Assembly: GCF_014595955.1 (NCBI RefSeq)
Contig: NZ_JABVCF010000001.1
Location: 558,001 to 622,000 of the forward strand
Direction of reading: 5' to 3'
DNA: 64,000 bases
Source: Pseudaminobacter soli (ex Zhang et al. 2022)
GTDB lineage: Bacteria > Pseudomonadota > Alphaproteobacteria > Rhizobiales > Rhizobiaceae
Shown: positions 7,793-17,818 of the stretch, one piece after another
How the letters are laid out: each line of letters starts with the position of its first letter
How positions within the stretch are numbered: the stretch's first letter is position 1
The notes under the pieces: generated by a model
Database searches by the model: none
Told to the model about the DNA's origin: nothing
Seen by the model: only the letters and a program-made list of their open reading frames with translations
Translations under genes and position numbers: made by a program

Positions 7793-10700
7793 CTACGCCG
7801 CCCCTCGTCCCCGAGCCTTGGCCCCGGCTCTCGCCCGACCGACCCAGACGCGCAGCAGAGCGAGCAGCAGATCGAGGTCGACTGGCTTGGCGATGTAATC
7901 GGAAGCGCCTGCTTCCAGGCATTTCTGCCTGTCGCCCTTCATCGCCTTGGCAGTGACCGAGATAACGGGCACATGTGCGATCGCCGGCTTCTCCCTGATC
8001 AGCCGGATGGCCTCGTAGCCGTCCATTTCCGGCATCATGATGTCCATGAGCACCACGTCGATATCCGGCATCCGCTCCAGCAAGGCGATGCCCTCCGCGC
8101 CGCGCTCGGCATGGTGGACTTCCATGCCCTGCGTCTCGAGCACGCTGGTCAGCGAATAGATGTTGCGGATGTCGTCGTCGACGATCAGCACCTTGGCGGC
8201 CTGCAGGCTGGCATTCCGGCCCTTCCACTCCGGGTCCTTGTGCGGACGTTCGGGGTCACCGCCGGGCAGGACCGATGGAAGCAGAAGCGCCAACTGAGTG
8301 GGATTCTCGGCGCGCGGAATGTCGGCCAGTGCCGGATTGAGTGCGACGCTCTGCTCCAGCGCCTCCGCATGGGGCGTGTAGAACACCAGCCGATGCACAA
8401 TATCGTCGAGGCGCCCGGACAGGTCGTCGATGAACTCCGAATTCTCCTTGGCCGACCGGCCGAAGCCGAGCACGACCGCGTCATAGCCGCTCATCTCTTC
8501 CGCATTGGCGGCCAGCCGCGGCACGGAATCCACTGCCGTGATCCCGTCCCGGATGACTTCCACCAGCGCCAGCCGGCGGTCTGGATCGGGATCCGCCACC
8601 AGCACCCTGCGCTGCTCGCGCTGCTTGCCGCTCTGTATGCTGCCGAACAGCTTGCCGAGATCGTCAGATGACGCCGGCTTATTTAGCACGCTGGCTGCGC
8701 CGCGCTCGAGAAGCTGAGTGGCATCGTCCGAACCCGAAATCACATGGACCGGGATGCCCGCGGTCTTGGGATCGTTGCCGAGAAGGTCGAGCAGCACCCA
8801 GCCGTCGATGTCGGAGAGGCCGAGATCGAGCGTGATCGCATCGGGCACGATCTTGCGCGCCAGCGCGAGTGTTCCGGCTCCCGCTGTCGACAATACGCCC
8901 TTGAGGCCCGCCGCGCGCGCGAGGCCCAGCAGCAGCCCGCCAAATGTCGGGTCGTCCTCCACGATCAGCACGACGTGATCGCTCGGCTGGATCGAGTCGC
9001 GGTCGTCCTGAAGCTCCCCATCCGCCTTGCCGGCGATCGCGCCTGCCGCGGCCCCCTGCCCCTTGGCCGGCATTCCGACGTTCGAGGCGGCGGCAAGAGC
9101 GGCCCTGGGCCCCTCCAACGGTATGAGGAGGGTGAAGGTCGATCCATTGCCCGGTGCGCTTTCGACGCGCAACTCGCCGCCGAGCAGGCGTGCGATCTCG
9201 CGGCTGATCGAAAGGCCGAGGCCCGTTCCGCCATATTTGCGGCTGGTCGTTCCGTCCGCCTGCTGGAAGGCCTCGAAGATCAGCTTCTGCTTGTCCTCGG
9301 GAATGCCGATGCCGGTATCGATGACGTTTATCGACAGTGCCCGCCCTTTCACAGGGCCCAGCGTCGGCCCACTTTCCTCGAGCCGGAACTCGAGCACCAC
9401 CTCGCCTTCGGAGGTGAACTTGAACGCGTTGGAGAGAAGATTGAGCACGACCTGCTGCAACCGCTTCTCGTCGGTACGGATGGATTCAGGCAGGCCGGGA
9501 TCGACCTTGATGGTGAAGCCGAGACCCTTGTCGGCCGCGAGCTGCCGGAAGGTGCGATCCATGTGCTGCCGCAGGTGGGCCAACGGCACGTCCGTCGGCT
9601 CGATCGACACCGTGCCGGATTCGATCTTCGACAGGTCGAGGATGTCGTTGATCAGGCTGAGAAGATCGGTGCCGGCAGAATTGATCGTGCGGGCGAACTC
9701 GACCTGCTTCTCGTTGAGATTGCCCTGCTGGTTGGTTGCCAGAAGGTTCGACAGGATGAGCAGCGAGTTGAGCGGCGTGCGCAGCTCGTGACTCATATTG
9801 GCGAGGAACTCGGACTTGTACTTCGAGGTGAGCGCCAACTGCTCGGCCTTCTCCTCCAGAGCCCGGCGCGCCATCTCGATCTCGAGGTTCTTGTTCTCGA
9901 CCTGCTTCTTCTCGTTCTCAAGAAGCTGCGCCTTTTCCTGCAGTTCCTCATTGGTGGCGTGCAGTTCCTCCTGCTTGGTGGTGAGCTCGCTCTGGCGGGA
10001 CTGCAGTTCGGCGGTGAGCAACTGCGACTGCTTCAGCAGGCCTTCGGTACGCATCGTCGCGGCGATGGTGTTCAGGACGATACCGACCGACTCCATGAGT
10101 TGGTCGAGGAAGGACTTGTGGGTATCGCTGAAGTTGCTGAACGAGGCGAGTTCGATCACTGCCTTGACGTCGTCCTCGAACAGGGCTGGCAGGATTATCA
10201 CGTCGGCGGGCGCAACATCGCCCAAGCCGGAGGAGATGCGCAGGAACCCGGCCGGCACCTCGTTCAGCACGATCGCCCGCTTGTCGGCCGCGCACTGTCC
10301 GACGAGGCCCTCGCGCAGGTCCAGCCGTTGCTGGAGGACCGAGCGACTCTCCGCCCCGTAGGAGGCGGCAAGCTCGAGATAGGTGTCGTCCTCGTCGCGA
10401 TTGGTGACGTAGAACACGCCGTATTGCGCGTTCACCAGCGGCGCCAGTTCGGACATGATCAGGCGTGACACGGTCGCCAGGTCGCGCTCGCCCTGCAGCA
10501 TGCGCGAGAAGCGGGCAAGATTGGTCTTCAGCCAGTCCTGCTCGGCATTCTTCAGCGTCTGATCCTTCAGGTTTCGGATCATCTCGTTGATGTTGTCCTT
10601 GAGGGCCGCGACCTCTCCGGACGCCTCCACCGAGATCGACCGCGTCAGGTCGCCTTTCGTCACCGCGGTCGAGACCTCGGCGATCGCGCGCACCTGGGTG

Positions 10701-13501
10701 GTGAGGTTCGCGGCGAGTTGGTTGACGTTGTCGGTGAGGTCGCGCCAGAGACCCGCCGCACCCGGCACGCGCGCCTGGCCGCCGAGTTTGCCCTCGATGC
10801 CGACCTCGCGCGCCACGTTCGTCACCTGGTCGGCGAAGATCGCCAGAGTCTCGATCATGCCGTTGATGGTGTCGGCCAGAAGCGCGATCTCGCCCTTGGC
10901 GTCGACCGTAAGCTTGCGCTTCAGGTTGCCTTGCGCGACCGCCGTCACCACGTCGGCGATGCCGCGGACCTGGTTGGTCAGGTTGGTCCCCATCAGGTTG
11001 ACGTTGTCGGTGAGGTCCTTCCAGATGCCCGCGACACCTTCCACGCGCGCCTGACCGCCCAGCTTGCCCTCCGTACCCACCTCGCGAGCGACGCGCGTCA
11101 CCTCGCCAGCGAAGGAGTTGAGCTGGTCCACCATGGTGTTGATGGTGGATTTCAGCTCGAGGATTTCGCCCTTCACGTCGACGGTGATCTTCTTCGACAG
11201 GTCGCCGCGCGCCACGGCTGTCGTCACGTCCGCGATGTTGCGGACCTGGCCGGTCAGGTTCTCGGCCATCGAGTTCACGTTGTCGGTGAGGTCCTTCCAG
11301 GTGCCGGCGACCCCACGCACCTGCGCCTGGCCTCCGAGTTTGCCTTCTGTTCCCACTTCGCGGGCAACGCGCGTCACCTCAGAGGCGAACGAGTTGAGCT
11401 GGTCCACCATGGTGTTGATGGTGTCCTTCAACTCCAGGATCTCGCCGCGCACGTCGACGGTGATCTTCTTCGACAGGTCGCCCGAGGCCACGGCGGTCGT
11501 GACCTCGGCAATGTTGCGCACCTGGCCTGTGAGGTTAGCGGCCATGGCGTTGACGTTGTCCGTCAGGTCCTTCCAGGTACCGCCGACGCCTTCCACGCGC
11601 GCCTGGCCACCCAGCTTGCCGTCCGTACCGACCTCGCGCGCAACCCTGCTCACTTCGGACGCGAATGAGTTCAACTGGTCCACCATCGTATTGATAGTGT
11701 TCTTGAGCTCAAGGATTTCGCCCTTGGCGACGGCGGTGATCTTCTTAGACAGGTCGCCGGAGGCCACCGCGGTGGTCACCTCGGCGATGTTTCGCACCTG
11801 GCCGGTGAGGTTTTCGGCCATGGAGTTCACGTTGTCGGTCAGGTCCTTCCAGGTGCCCGCCACGCCTTCCACATGCGCCTGGCCGCCGAGCTTGCCTTCG
11901 GAGCCCACCTCGCGGGCGACGCGGGTGACCTCCGAGGCGAATGAGTTCAGCTGATCCACCATCGTGTTGATGGTGTCCTTCAGTTCCAGGATCTCGCCCT
12001 TAACGTCGACGGTGATCTTCTTCGACAGGTCCCCGCGCGCCACGGCGGTGGTCACGTCGGCGATGTTTCGCACCTGGCCCGTGAGATTGGCCGCCATGAG
12101 ATTGACGTTGTCGGTAAGATCCTTCCAGGTTCCGCCAACGCCCTTCACCTCGGCCTGGCCGCCGAGCTTGCCTTCGGTGCCGACCTCGCGCGCCACGCGC
12201 GTCACCTCCGAGGCGAAGGAGTTGAGCTGGTCCACCATCGTGTTGATGGTGTCCTTGAGTTCCAGAATTTCGCCCTGGGCAACGGCGGAGATCTTCTTCG
12301 ACAGGTCGCCCGAGGCCACGGCGGTCGTCACTTCGGCGATGTTGCGCACTTGGCCGGTGAGGTTCTCGGCCATCGAGTTCACGTTGTCGGTGAGGTCCTT
12401 CCAGGTGCCGGCGACGCCGCGCACCTGCGCCTGACCACCGAGCTTGCCCTCGGTGCCGACCTCGCGCGCCACGCGCGTCACCTCCGAGGCGAAGGAGTTC
12501 AACTGGTCCACCATCGTGTTGATGGTGTTCTTGAGCTCCAGGATCTCGCCCTTCACGTCGACCGTGATCTTCTTGGAAAGGTCGCCCAGCGCCACCGCCG
12601 TAGTGACCTCGGCGATGTTGCGAACCTGGCCCGTAAGATTTTCGGCCATCAGGTTGACGTTGTCGGTCAGGTCCTTCCAGGTGCCACCGACGCCTTCCAC
12701 GCGCGCCTGACCGCCGAGCTTGCCTTCGGTGCCGACCTCGCGCGCCACGCGCGTCACTTCCGAAGCGAAGGAGTTGAGCTGGTCCACCATCGTATTGATA
12801 GTATTCTTGAGCTCCAGGATTTCGCCTTTCACGTCGACGGTGATCTTCTTCGACAGGTCGCCCGACGCGACCGCCGTGGTGACTTCCGCAATGTTGCGGA
12901 CCTGGCCGGTCAGGTTCGTCGCCATCGCGTTGACGTTGTCGGTCAGGTCCTTCCACGTGCCTGCGACGCCCTTCACCCGCGCCTGGCCGCCGAGCTTGCC
13001 CTCGGTACCGACTTCGCGCGCCACGCGCGTCACTTCCGACGCGAAGGAGGCGAGTTGCCCGACCATCGTGTTGACGATTTCGCCGATGCGCAGGAACTCG
13101 CCGCGAAGCGGACGCCCATCGATCTCGACCATCATGGTCTGCGAGAGGTCGCCCTTGGCCACCGCACCGATGACGCGGGCAACCTCTGCGGTCGGCTGGA
13201 CCATGTCCTCGATCAGTTCGTTCACCGAACGGATGCTGGAACTCCAGGCGCCGGTGGCGTTGCGCACCCGGGCTCGCTCGCTAATGCGCCCCTCCTTGCC
13301 GACGACCTTGCAGAGGCGGTCGAACTCGCGGGAGAGTTCCTCGTTGATCTCGACGATTTCGTTGAATGTATCGGCGATCTCTCCGTCGATCCCGTCGAAC
13401 TCGTTCGCGATGCGGACCGAGAAATCCCCTCGCCTGAAGGCACGCAGCGCGACCAGAATCTGACGGCCATCCAGCCGCGGCCGAGGCATTTCGACGTCCA
13501 C
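7793..13501 (-). CDS. Giant soluble HAMP-repeat hybrid histidine kinase
   Basis: About 1902 aa, no membrane helix. The first ~980 residues are a chain of about eleven HAMP units: two divergent N-terminal ones, then nine ~92-residue units each marked by W[KR]DLTDNVN. Next come a GAF domain (about 985-1150), a coiled coil (about 1160-1230), HisKA with [10 protein letters not shown] (phospho-His near 1238), HATPase, and three receivers. The middle receiver is degenerate (ADPDPD, then GFGRS where the Asp is expected); the last has the intact [11 protein letters not shown]. The architecture resembles fungal group III osmosensor kinases (Nik1/Bos1) and bacterial relatives. I chose GTG 13501, since GAGGGG lies 6 nt upstream; ATG 13489 is the alternative. 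An open frame to 13642 would bury the promoter. Confidence 0.93.
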   Translation of the reverse strand: MDVEMPRPRLDGRQILVALRAFRRGDFSVRIANEFDGIDGEIADTFNEIVEINEELSREFDRLCKVVGKEGRISERARVRNATGAWSSSIRSVNELIEDMVQPTAEVARVIGAVAKGDLSQTMMVEIDGRPLRGEFLRIGEIVNTMVGQLASFASEVTRVAREVGTEGKLGGQARVKGVAGTWKDLTDNVNAMATNLTGQVRNIAEVTTAVASGDLSKKITVDVKGEILELKNTINTMVDQLNSFASEVTRVAREVGTEGKLGGQARVEGVGGTWKDLTDNVNLMAENLTGQVRNIAEVTTAVALGDLSKKITVDVKGEILELKNTINTMVDQLNSFASEVTRVAREVGTEGKLGGQAQVRGVAGTWKDLTDNVNSMAENLTGQVRNIAEVTTAVASGDLSKKISAVAQGEILELKDTINTMVDQLNSFASEVTRVAREVGTEGKLGGQAEVKGVGGTWKDLTDNVNLMAANLTGQVRNIADVTTAVARGDLSKKITVDVKGEILELKDTINTMVDQLNSFASEVTRVAREVGSEGKLGGQAHVEGVAGTWKDLTDNVNSMAENLTGQVRNIAEVTTAVASGDLSKKITAVAKGEILELKNTINTMVDQLNSFASEVSRVAREVGTDGKLGGQARVEGVGGTWKDLTDNVNAMAANLTGQVRNIAEVTTAVASGDLSKKITVDVRGEILELKDTINTMVDQLNSFASEVTRVAREVGTEGKLGGQAQVRGVAGTWKDLTDNVNSMAENLTGQVRNIADVTTAVARGDLSKKITVDVKGEILELKSTINTMVDQLNSFAGEVTRVAREVGTEGKLGGQARVEGVAGIWKDLTDNVNLMGTNLTNQVRGIADVVTAVAQGNLKRKLTVDAKGEIALLADTINGMIETLAIFADQVTNVAREVGIEGKLGGQARVPGAAGLWRDLTDNVNQLAANLTTQVRAIAEVSTAVTKGDLTRSISVEASGEVAALKDNINEMIRNLKDQTLKNAEQDWLKTNLARFSRMLQGERDLATVSRLIMSELAPLVNAQYGVFYVTNRDEDDTYLELAASYGAESRSVLQQRLDLREGLVGQCAADKRAIVLNEVPAGFLRISSGLGDVAPADVIILPALFEDDVKAVIELASFSNFSDTHKSFLDQLMESVGIVLNTIAATMRTEGLLKQSQLLTAELQSRQSELTTKQEELHATNEELQEKAQLLENEKKQVENKNLEIEMARRALEEKAEQLALTSKYKSEFLANMSHELRTPLNSLLILSNLLATNQQGNLNEKQVEFARTINSAGTDLLSLINDILDLSKIESGTVSIEPTDVPLAHLRQHMDRTFRQLAADKGLGFTIKVDPGLPESIRTDEKRLQQVVLNLLSNAFKFTSEGEVVLEFRLEESGPTLGPVKGRALSINVIDTGIGIPEDKQKLIFEAFQQADGTTSRKYGGTGLGLSISREIARLLGGELRVESAPGNGSTFTLLIPLEGPRAALAAASNVGMPAKGQGAAAGAIAGKADGELQDDRDSIQPSDHVVLIVEDDPTFGGLLLGLARAAGLKGVLSTAGAGTLALARKIVPDAITLDLGLSDIDGWVLLDLLGNDPKTAGIPVHVISGSDDATQLLERGAASVLNKPASSDDLGKLFGSIQSGKQREQRRVLVADPDPDRRLALVEVIRDGITAVDSVPRLAANAEEMSGYDAVVLGFGRSAKENSEFIDDLSGRLDDIVHRLVFYTPHAEALEQSVALNPALADIPRAENPTQLALLLPSVLPGGDPERPHKDPEWKGRNASLQAAKVLIVDDDIRNIYSLTSVLETQGMEVHHAERGAEGIALLERMPDIDVVLMDIMMPEMDGYEAIRLIREKPAIAHVPVISVTAKAMKGDRQKCLEAGASDYIAKPVDLDLLLALLRVWVGRARAGAKARGRGAA
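10620..12990 (-). repeat. Tandem ~276-bp repeats encoding HAMP units
   Basis: Nine near-identical units of about 276 bp (92 codons) lie head to tail inside the giant kinase gene. The segment encoding WKDLTDNVN recurs at about 10723, 10999, 11275, 11551, 11827, 12103, 12379, 12655 and 12937. Alternate units resemble each other: KITVDVKGE types mix with KISAVAQGE or KITAVAKGE types. Such repeats are prone to recombination and assembly collapse. Confidence 0.92.
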
Positions 13502-13615
13502 AGTACACCCCTCAATAACTGCGATGGGATCGCAGCACCGGCAAATACGGGGGTCTAAAACGAAACTTTTCTTGTCACCCCCCGTGACAGTTGCGCAAAA
13601 CACGCAATGGCCGAC

Positions 13616-13640
13616 AACGCACCAGGCGCAGTCGGGTTCC
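13616..13640 (-). promoter_or_regulatory. EcfG-type promoter of the HAMP kinase gene
   Basis: Read on the minus strand this is GGAAC, 16 nt, CGTT, an exact match to the general-stress (EcfG/RpoE2) consensus GGAAC-N16/17-CGTT. Transcription would begin near 13608, about 105 nt before the chosen start codon. Confidence 0.75.
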
Positions 13641-13676
13641 AACCGGGATCAAAAATTTTTCTTCGCCTGAGCGGGG

Positions 13677-14261
13677 CTATCGACGCCGTGCGGATTCCTC
13701 CAGAAGATGGCCATCGGAAAAGCGGTTGCGCTTTTCGACAAGAGAACGCGACGAGGTCTCGCCAAGCGCTTCGAGGACGCCCGCGCGCGCCCTGTTGAGG
13801 CGGCTCTTGACCGTTCCGACCGCACAACCGCAGATCTCGGCGGTCTCTTCGTAGCTGACGCCCAGCACCCCGATCAGCATCAGAACCTCGCGCTGATGCT
13901 CGGGCAGACGCTCCACTGCCTCGGCGACTTCCCGGCCCTGCACGGACCACTCCTGCGTCGCTTCAGCGATCGGGCGAGCAGAGGCGCAGTCAAGAAGGCC
14001 CGGCGCCTCGCGTACCGCCACCTTGATGCGGGTGTTGTAGGTGTTGCGCATGATGGTGAAGAGCCAGGACTTCATGCGCGTTCCCGGCTCGTATTTGTCG
14101 ATGTTCGCTATGCCCTTTGCGAGCGTCTCCTGGACGAGATCATCTGCATCGGCCTGGTTGCGACAGAAAGTTCGCGCGAATGCCCGGAGCGCCGGAATGA
14201 GATCGACTATCGCAGGGTCGTCTTTCCCGGCAGGTTCCAGGTTGGTATCGCGATCTTGCAA
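13677..14261 (-). CDS. EcfG-like ECF RNA polymerase sigma factor
   Basis: A 194-aa sigma-70-family factor with only regions 2 and 4. Region 2 has DADDLVQETL and KSWLFTIMRN (about residues 37-73). Region 4 has LPEHQREVLMLIG followed by SYEETAEICGCAVGTVKSR, very close to the EcfG (ECF15) general-stress factors. In that system NepR sequesters the factor and phosphorylated PhyR releases it. No PhyR is seen in the window; a NepR-like ORF lies 10 kb away at 24740. The start is TTG 14261 with AGGAG at 14269-14273, 7 nt upstream. Its own promoter matches the EcfG consensus, which suggests autoregulation or control by a paralogue. Confidence 0.88.
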   Translation of the reverse strand: MQDRDTNLEPAGKDDPAIVDLIPALRAFARTFCRNQADADDLVQETLAKGIANIDKYEPGTRMKSWLFTIMRNTYNTRIKVAVREAPGLLDCASARPIAEATQEWSVQGREVAEAVERLPEHQREVLMLIGVLGVSYEETAEICGCAVGTVKSRLNRARAGVLEALGETSSRSLVEKRNRFSDGHLLEESARRR

Positions 14262-14299
14262 GGGGATGCTCCTGGTGACCTGGAGAGCGGACCCCCATC

Positions 14300-14325
14300 A
14301 ACGCCCCAGGGGAAATCACGGTTCC
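14300..14325 (-). promoter_or_regulatory. EcfG-type promoter of the sigma factor gene
   Basis: The minus strand reads GGAAC, 17 nt, CGTT. The -10 end lies 39 nt upstream of the TTG start codon. This is an exact consensus match in a 256-nt intergenic stretch that otherwise shows no gene. Confidence 0.75.
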
Positions 14326-14517
14326 CTTGTTGATGCACAATATTGTGAACTGGAATCTGCCAGAAGGGGTGCACCAAGGCTGCTTCGCCGCCGGTGACCA
14401 CCCTCGGCTCGGCGCTGTTCTTCGACCTTTCCCACTCCGCACGAACTGCGGATTTGCATCGCGCTCGATGCGATTTGCCAGAGGACATTCCGGCCTAGTT
14501 TGAGCGTGGCCTAGAAC

Positions 14518-14805
14518 TCATCGTTTCCGGTCGCGTCCGTTGCCGTCGCGTTCCACGAACTTATTGAAGCGGCTTGTCTTTCCGTCCTCCGTCTTGTCCT
14601 GATGGAGGAAGGCTAGGTGGTTCTCGTCGAAAATCCGAAAAAACTCGTCCCAGTCGATCTCTTCCAGGGCCTCGTCCTTGTCGCCGAAGTCGAAACGCAG
14701 GATGCCGCCCTCGCCCTTGGTTCGAACCACGGCTGGCCGGCCACCGCGCTTCTCGGCCCATTTGCGGATTTCGTCGTGATCGGTCGTCTTCATTGCTTCG
14801 GACAT
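14518..14805 (-). CDS. Small conserved protein, often mislabelled glucan branching enzyme
   Basis: A 95-aa soluble acidic protein with the pattern [16 protein letters not shown]...LRFDFGD...IDWDEFF...NHLAFLHQD...SRFNKFVER. From memory, a small alphaproteobacterial family of this pattern is frequently annotated '1,4-alpha-glucan branching enzyme' without carrying any GH13 catalytic domain; the real function is unknown. I chose ATG 14805 over 14820 because GGGAG lies 6 nt before it. It sits beside the stress sigma factor, where such small proteins are often found, but no exact EcfG promoter was seen upstream. Confidence 0.75.
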   Translation of the reverse strand: MSEAMKTTDHDEIRKWAEKRGGRPAVVRTKGEGGILRFDFGDKDEALEEIDWDEFFRIFDENHLAFLHQDKTEDGKTSRFNKFVERDGNGRDRKR

Positions 14806-14942
14806 CGTGCTCTCCCGCATAGGGTTACTCGAGGGGTCTCCGCGACGGCTTGATCATTCAGTTCCCGTCGAAATGTCGTGCGCAGAACGAAGAGCGCGCG
14901 CCTCCGTTCCTTTCGGCGCGATGATCCGATCCTTTCGTTGGA

Positions 14943-15476
14943 TCAGTCCGGCCTCGTCTCCCGGATCGCCTCGAGCACCTTCTCTGGTTCCACCTCATTG
15001 GTGAGATTGTCCAGTTCCGACCTTTCCTTCGGCGCGACATTCAGGTGCCGGGCGATGGCCGAAACGACTTCCGCCATCTTGGTCATCTCGTATTCGGCCA
15101 GCAGGCTGATCTGCAGCGTCATCTCGGCGCGCTCGTCATCGAGCTTGGCGATACGGTTCTGATTCATAAGGACGAAGGTCGTCAGAAAGATCGCCTCCAC
15201 CGATGCGATCATTGCGAGCACCACGAGCGACGGGTCCCACGATCGGACGATGGGCAGCAGCCCGATGTTGATCAGGATCCATGCCGAGAAGACGATCGCG
15301 TGGACCAGAACCGACCACATGCTGCCGGCGAAGGCAGCGATGGCTGCTGCAGCCCTGTCGACGAAACCCGCTTCCATGCGTTCGCGTGCGCGCCGGCTCA
15401 TAAGGCTTCGAATGTTGCGCTCCAGCGGCGGCGCGATCGCCGCAACACTGTCCTCGAACTCATCTCGCCTGATCAT
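14943..15476 (-). CDS. DUF1003 membrane protein
   Basis: A 177-aa protein with a basic N-terminus, two adjacent membrane helices (about residues 47-65 and 79-101) and a C-terminal coiled-coil-like segment (IAKLDDERAEMTLQISLL...). The pattern SVLVHAIVFSAWILIN followed by FLTTFVLMNQNR is the DUF1003 signature. The function of the family is unknown. ATG 15476 gives the usual family length; an open frame continues upstream to 15725 but would overlap the start of the divergent epimerase gene at 15654. Confidence 0.85.
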   Translation of the reverse strand: MIRRDEFEDSVAAIAPPLERNIRSLMSRRARERMEAGFVDRAAAAIAAFAGSMWSVLVHAIVFSAWILINIGLLPIVRSWDPSLVVLAMIASVEAIFLTTFVLMNQNRIAKLDDERAEMTLQISLLAEYEMTKMAEVVSAIARHLNVAPKERSELDNLTNEVEPEKVLEAIRETRPD

Positions 15477-15592
15477 TCGACATTCCCGCTGAAGCGAACC
15501 CATCGAAACGCGGCGGCTCCAGCTTCGTTGCGCGGCAGCATAGGACGAAGGCCGAACAAAGAACGCCAGGAACAAACCGTCGTGAGCGGGCG

Positions 15593-15617
15593 GGAACAAA
15601 CCTTCATTCCGTAAGTT
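15593..15617 (+). promoter_or_regulatory. Possible EcfG-type promoter of glycan operon 1
   Basis: GGAAC, 16 nt, AGTT, ending 36 nt before the GTG start of the first epimerase. It differs from the consensus CGTT only at the first -10 base. The same variant with the same spacing precedes operon 2 (26767-26791). Confidence 0.55.
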
Positions 15618-15653
15618 CGAAGCCGCGGGAACCGCCTTTGTTCTGGAGCAGTT

Positions 15654-16760
15654 GTGGAACGGATTTTGGTTACTGGAGGCTGCGGATTCATTGGCAGCCA
15701 CGTCATGCGCGAACTCGTCGATCACGGCTACGCAGTTCGCCTTCTCGATTCATTCGTCGAACAGGTCCACGGCGGAAGCAGCTATGAAGCCGAGCCGGAG
15801 GCGGAACTCGTCAACGGGGACGTTCGGGATCGTCGGATGGTCGAGCAGGCGCTCGAGGGCGTCGATGCAGTCATACACCTCGCGGCCGAAGTCGGCGTGG
15901 GCCAGTCGATGTACGAGATCGCGCGCTATGTCGGGGCGAACGACCTAGGCACGGCGGTCCTTCTCGAAGCCATGATCAAGAAGCCGATCAGACGGATCGT
16001 CGTTGCGTCCTCGATGAGCGTCTATGGCGAGGGACTCTACATCGCGCCTGACGGGAGGCGGGTCGGCAACGCCCGCCGAAACGGCAAGCAGGCGAAGAGC
16101 GGCCAGTGGGACCTGTTCGCCGACGATGGCGAGCGCCTGCGGCCGATCCCGACCGACGAGGAGAAGCCGGTAGACCTCGCCTCCATCTATGCGCTGACCA
16201 AGTTCGCGCAGGAACGCGAAGTGCTGATCTTCGGCGAAGCCTATGGCGTCGACGCCGTGGCGCTCCGCCTGTTCAACGTCTTCGGCGCCGGCCAGGCCCT
16301 GTCCAATCCCTATACCGGAGTGCTTGCAAACTTCGCCTCGCGCCTGGCGAACGGGCAATCGCCGATGGTCTTCGAAGACGGCGAGCAGCGCCGCGACTTC
16401 GTCCACGTCCGTGACGTCGCGAAGGCGTTCCGCCTGGCGTTGGAGCAGCCGCGCGCTTCCGGCCAGGTCATCAACATCGGCAGCGGCAACGCCTATGCCA
16501 TCAAGGACGTGGCCAGCCTTCTGGCCGAGGCGATGGGCGTGCCCGAACTCAAGCCGGATATCCTGGGCAAGGCGCGCGTCGGCGACATCCGCAACTGCTT
16601 CGCCGACATCGGCAAGGCGCGCGAGTTCCTTGGCTTCGAACCGGCTCACCGGCTGGAGGATTCGCTCGACGAATTCGTCCACTGGGTGCGCGGCAGCGTA
16701 GCCCTCGACAAAGGCGCCGAGATGAAGCGCGAACTCGAACAACTAGGACTGGTATCATGA
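15654..16760 (+). CDS. NAD-dependent sugar-nucleotide epimerase/dehydratase
   Basis: A 368-aa extended short-chain dehydrogenase acting on a nucleotide-sugar. Rossmann motif GGCGFIGSH at 8-16, catalytic SSMSVYGEG and YALTK (Y-x3-K), and the downstream RRDFVHVRDVA motif of GalE/RmlB-like enzymes. It carries an insertion of about 45 residues between VYGEG and YALTK (GRRVGNARRNGKQAKSGQWD). Exact product unknown; a 4-epimerase or 4,6-dehydratase is possible. The start is GTG 15654 with GGAG 5 nt upstream. It is the first gene of an eight-gene operon whose neighbours mostly overlap by 4 nt. Confidence 0.85.
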   Translation: MERILVTGGCGFIGSHVMRELVDHGYAVRLLDSFVEQVHGGSSYEAEPEAELVNGDVRDRRMVEQALEGVDAVIHLAAEVGVGQSMYEIARYVGANDLGTAVLLEAMIKKPIRRIVVASSMSVYGEGLYIAPDGRRVGNARRNGKQAKSGQWDLFADDGERLRPIPTDEEKPVDLASIYALTKFAQEREVLIFGEAYGVDAVALRLFNVFGAGQALSNPYTGVLANFASRLANGQSPMVFEDGEQRRDFVHVRDVAKAFRLALEQPRASGQVINIGSGNAYAIKDVASLLAEAMGVPELKPDILGKARVGDIRNCFADIGKAREFLGFEPAHRLEDSLDEFVHWVRGSVALDKGAEMKRELEQLGLVS

Positions 16761-17818
16761 GAAGCGGCCCGATCGTCATCGTCGGGGGCTGCGGATTCAT
16801 CGGCTCGAATCTTGCCGACAGCTTTCTGTCGGACGGCGAGCGGGTGGTCGTGGTCGACAATCTCAGCCGCGACGGGGTCGAGGACAACCAGTTGTGGCTG
16901 TCTGAAAAGCATGGCGACCTGGTTTCGGTCGAGATCGCCGACATCCGCGATACCGATGCGCTCTCGACGATCGTGGATGACGCGAGAGCAGTCTTTCACT
17001 TCGCTGCGCAGACCGCGGTGACAACGAGCCTGGTCGATCCGGTCGAGGACTTCGAGGTCAATGCGCGAGGCACGCTGAACGTCCTCGAGGCGGTCCGCAA
17101 GAGCGGCCGTGCGACCCCGGTCATCTTCGCCAGCACCAACAAGGTCTACGGCGACCTTGGCGACCTCGCGATGATCGAACAGGACGGGATGTATGCCCCG
17201 GCCGAGGCCGAGATCCGCGCCCACGGCATCGGAGAGTGGCGCTCGCTCGAGTTCTGCACGCCCTACGGCTGCTCCAAGGGTGTCGCCGATCAATATGTGC
17301 TGGACTACGCCAAGTCCTACGGGCTCCCCACCGCCGTGCTGCGTATGAGCTGCATCTATGGCCCGCGCCAGTTCGGCACCGAGGACCAGGGCTGGGTGGC
17401 GCATTTCCTCATCCGTGCGCTGGCAGACGAGCCGATCACCATCTACGGCGACGGCAGGCAGGTACGCGACATTTTGCACGTGTCCGATGCCGTGGCGGCC
17501 TACCGCGCTGTGCTCTCGCGGATCGAAGAGTTTTCCGGCCGAGCGTTCAATCTCGGCGGCGGGCCCCAGAATGCGGTCAGCCTGCGCATGGTGCTGCACG
17601 AGATCGGCCGCATTCTCGGCCGTGAGGTGCCGTTCAGCTTCGCTAGGACCCGCACCGGCGACCAACTCTACTTCGTTGCGGACACCCGCGCCATTTCGAG
17701 CGCGCTCGGCTGGGAAGCCCAGATGACCTGGCAAGACGGCATTCGCAGCCTCGCCGATTGGCTGCTCGAGCACCGCTTCGGGGGCTCACAGGGCCAGCAG
17801 CGGAGGCGGGTCGCATGA
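16757..17818 (+). CDS. NAD-dependent epimerase, CDP-paratose 2-epimerase-like
   Basis: A 353-aa extended short-chain dehydrogenase with Rossmann motif GGCGFIGSN, catalytic ASTNKVYGD and YGCSK. The stretch SKGVADQYVLDYAK...RMSCIYGPRQFG and EDQGWVAHF is the hallmark of the TyvE (CDP-tyvelose/paratose 2-epimerase) branch, so a C2 epimerisation of an NDP-sugar is a reasonable guess; the nucleotide and sugar are unknown. The start overlaps the preceding stop as ATGA. Confidence 0.82.
   Translation: MRSGPIVIVGGCGFIGSNLADSFLSDGERVVVVDNLSRDGVEDNQLWLSEKHGDLVSVEIADIRDTDALSTIVDDARAVFHFAAQTAVTTSLVDPVEDFEVNARGTLNVLEAVRKSGRATPVIFASTNKVYGDLGDLAMIEQDGMYAPAEAEIRAHGIGEWRSLEFCTPYGCSKGVADQYVLDYAKSYGLPTAVLRMSCIYGPRQFGTEDQGWVAHFLIRALADEPITIYGDGRQVRDILHVSDAVAAYRAVLSRIEEFSGRAFNLGGGPQNAVSLRMVLHEIGRILGREVPFSFARTRTGDQLYFVADTRAISSALGWEAQMTWQDGIRSLADWLLEHRFGGSQGQQRRRVA

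Noticed and set aside
8744-10468. A 574-aa plus-strand open frame
   Set aside because: Antisense shadow of the giant kinase; Arg/His/Gln-rich with no domain signature.
10620-12990. Regular ~276-bp repeats as a possible CRISPR or satellite array
   Set aside because: The period is far too long for CRISPR and every unit translates in frame into a HAMP domain.
15628-15653. A second GGAAC-N17-AGTT match before operon 1
   Set aside because: Its -10 abuts the GTG start codon at 15654, so transcription would begin inside the gene; the match at 15593 is better placed.
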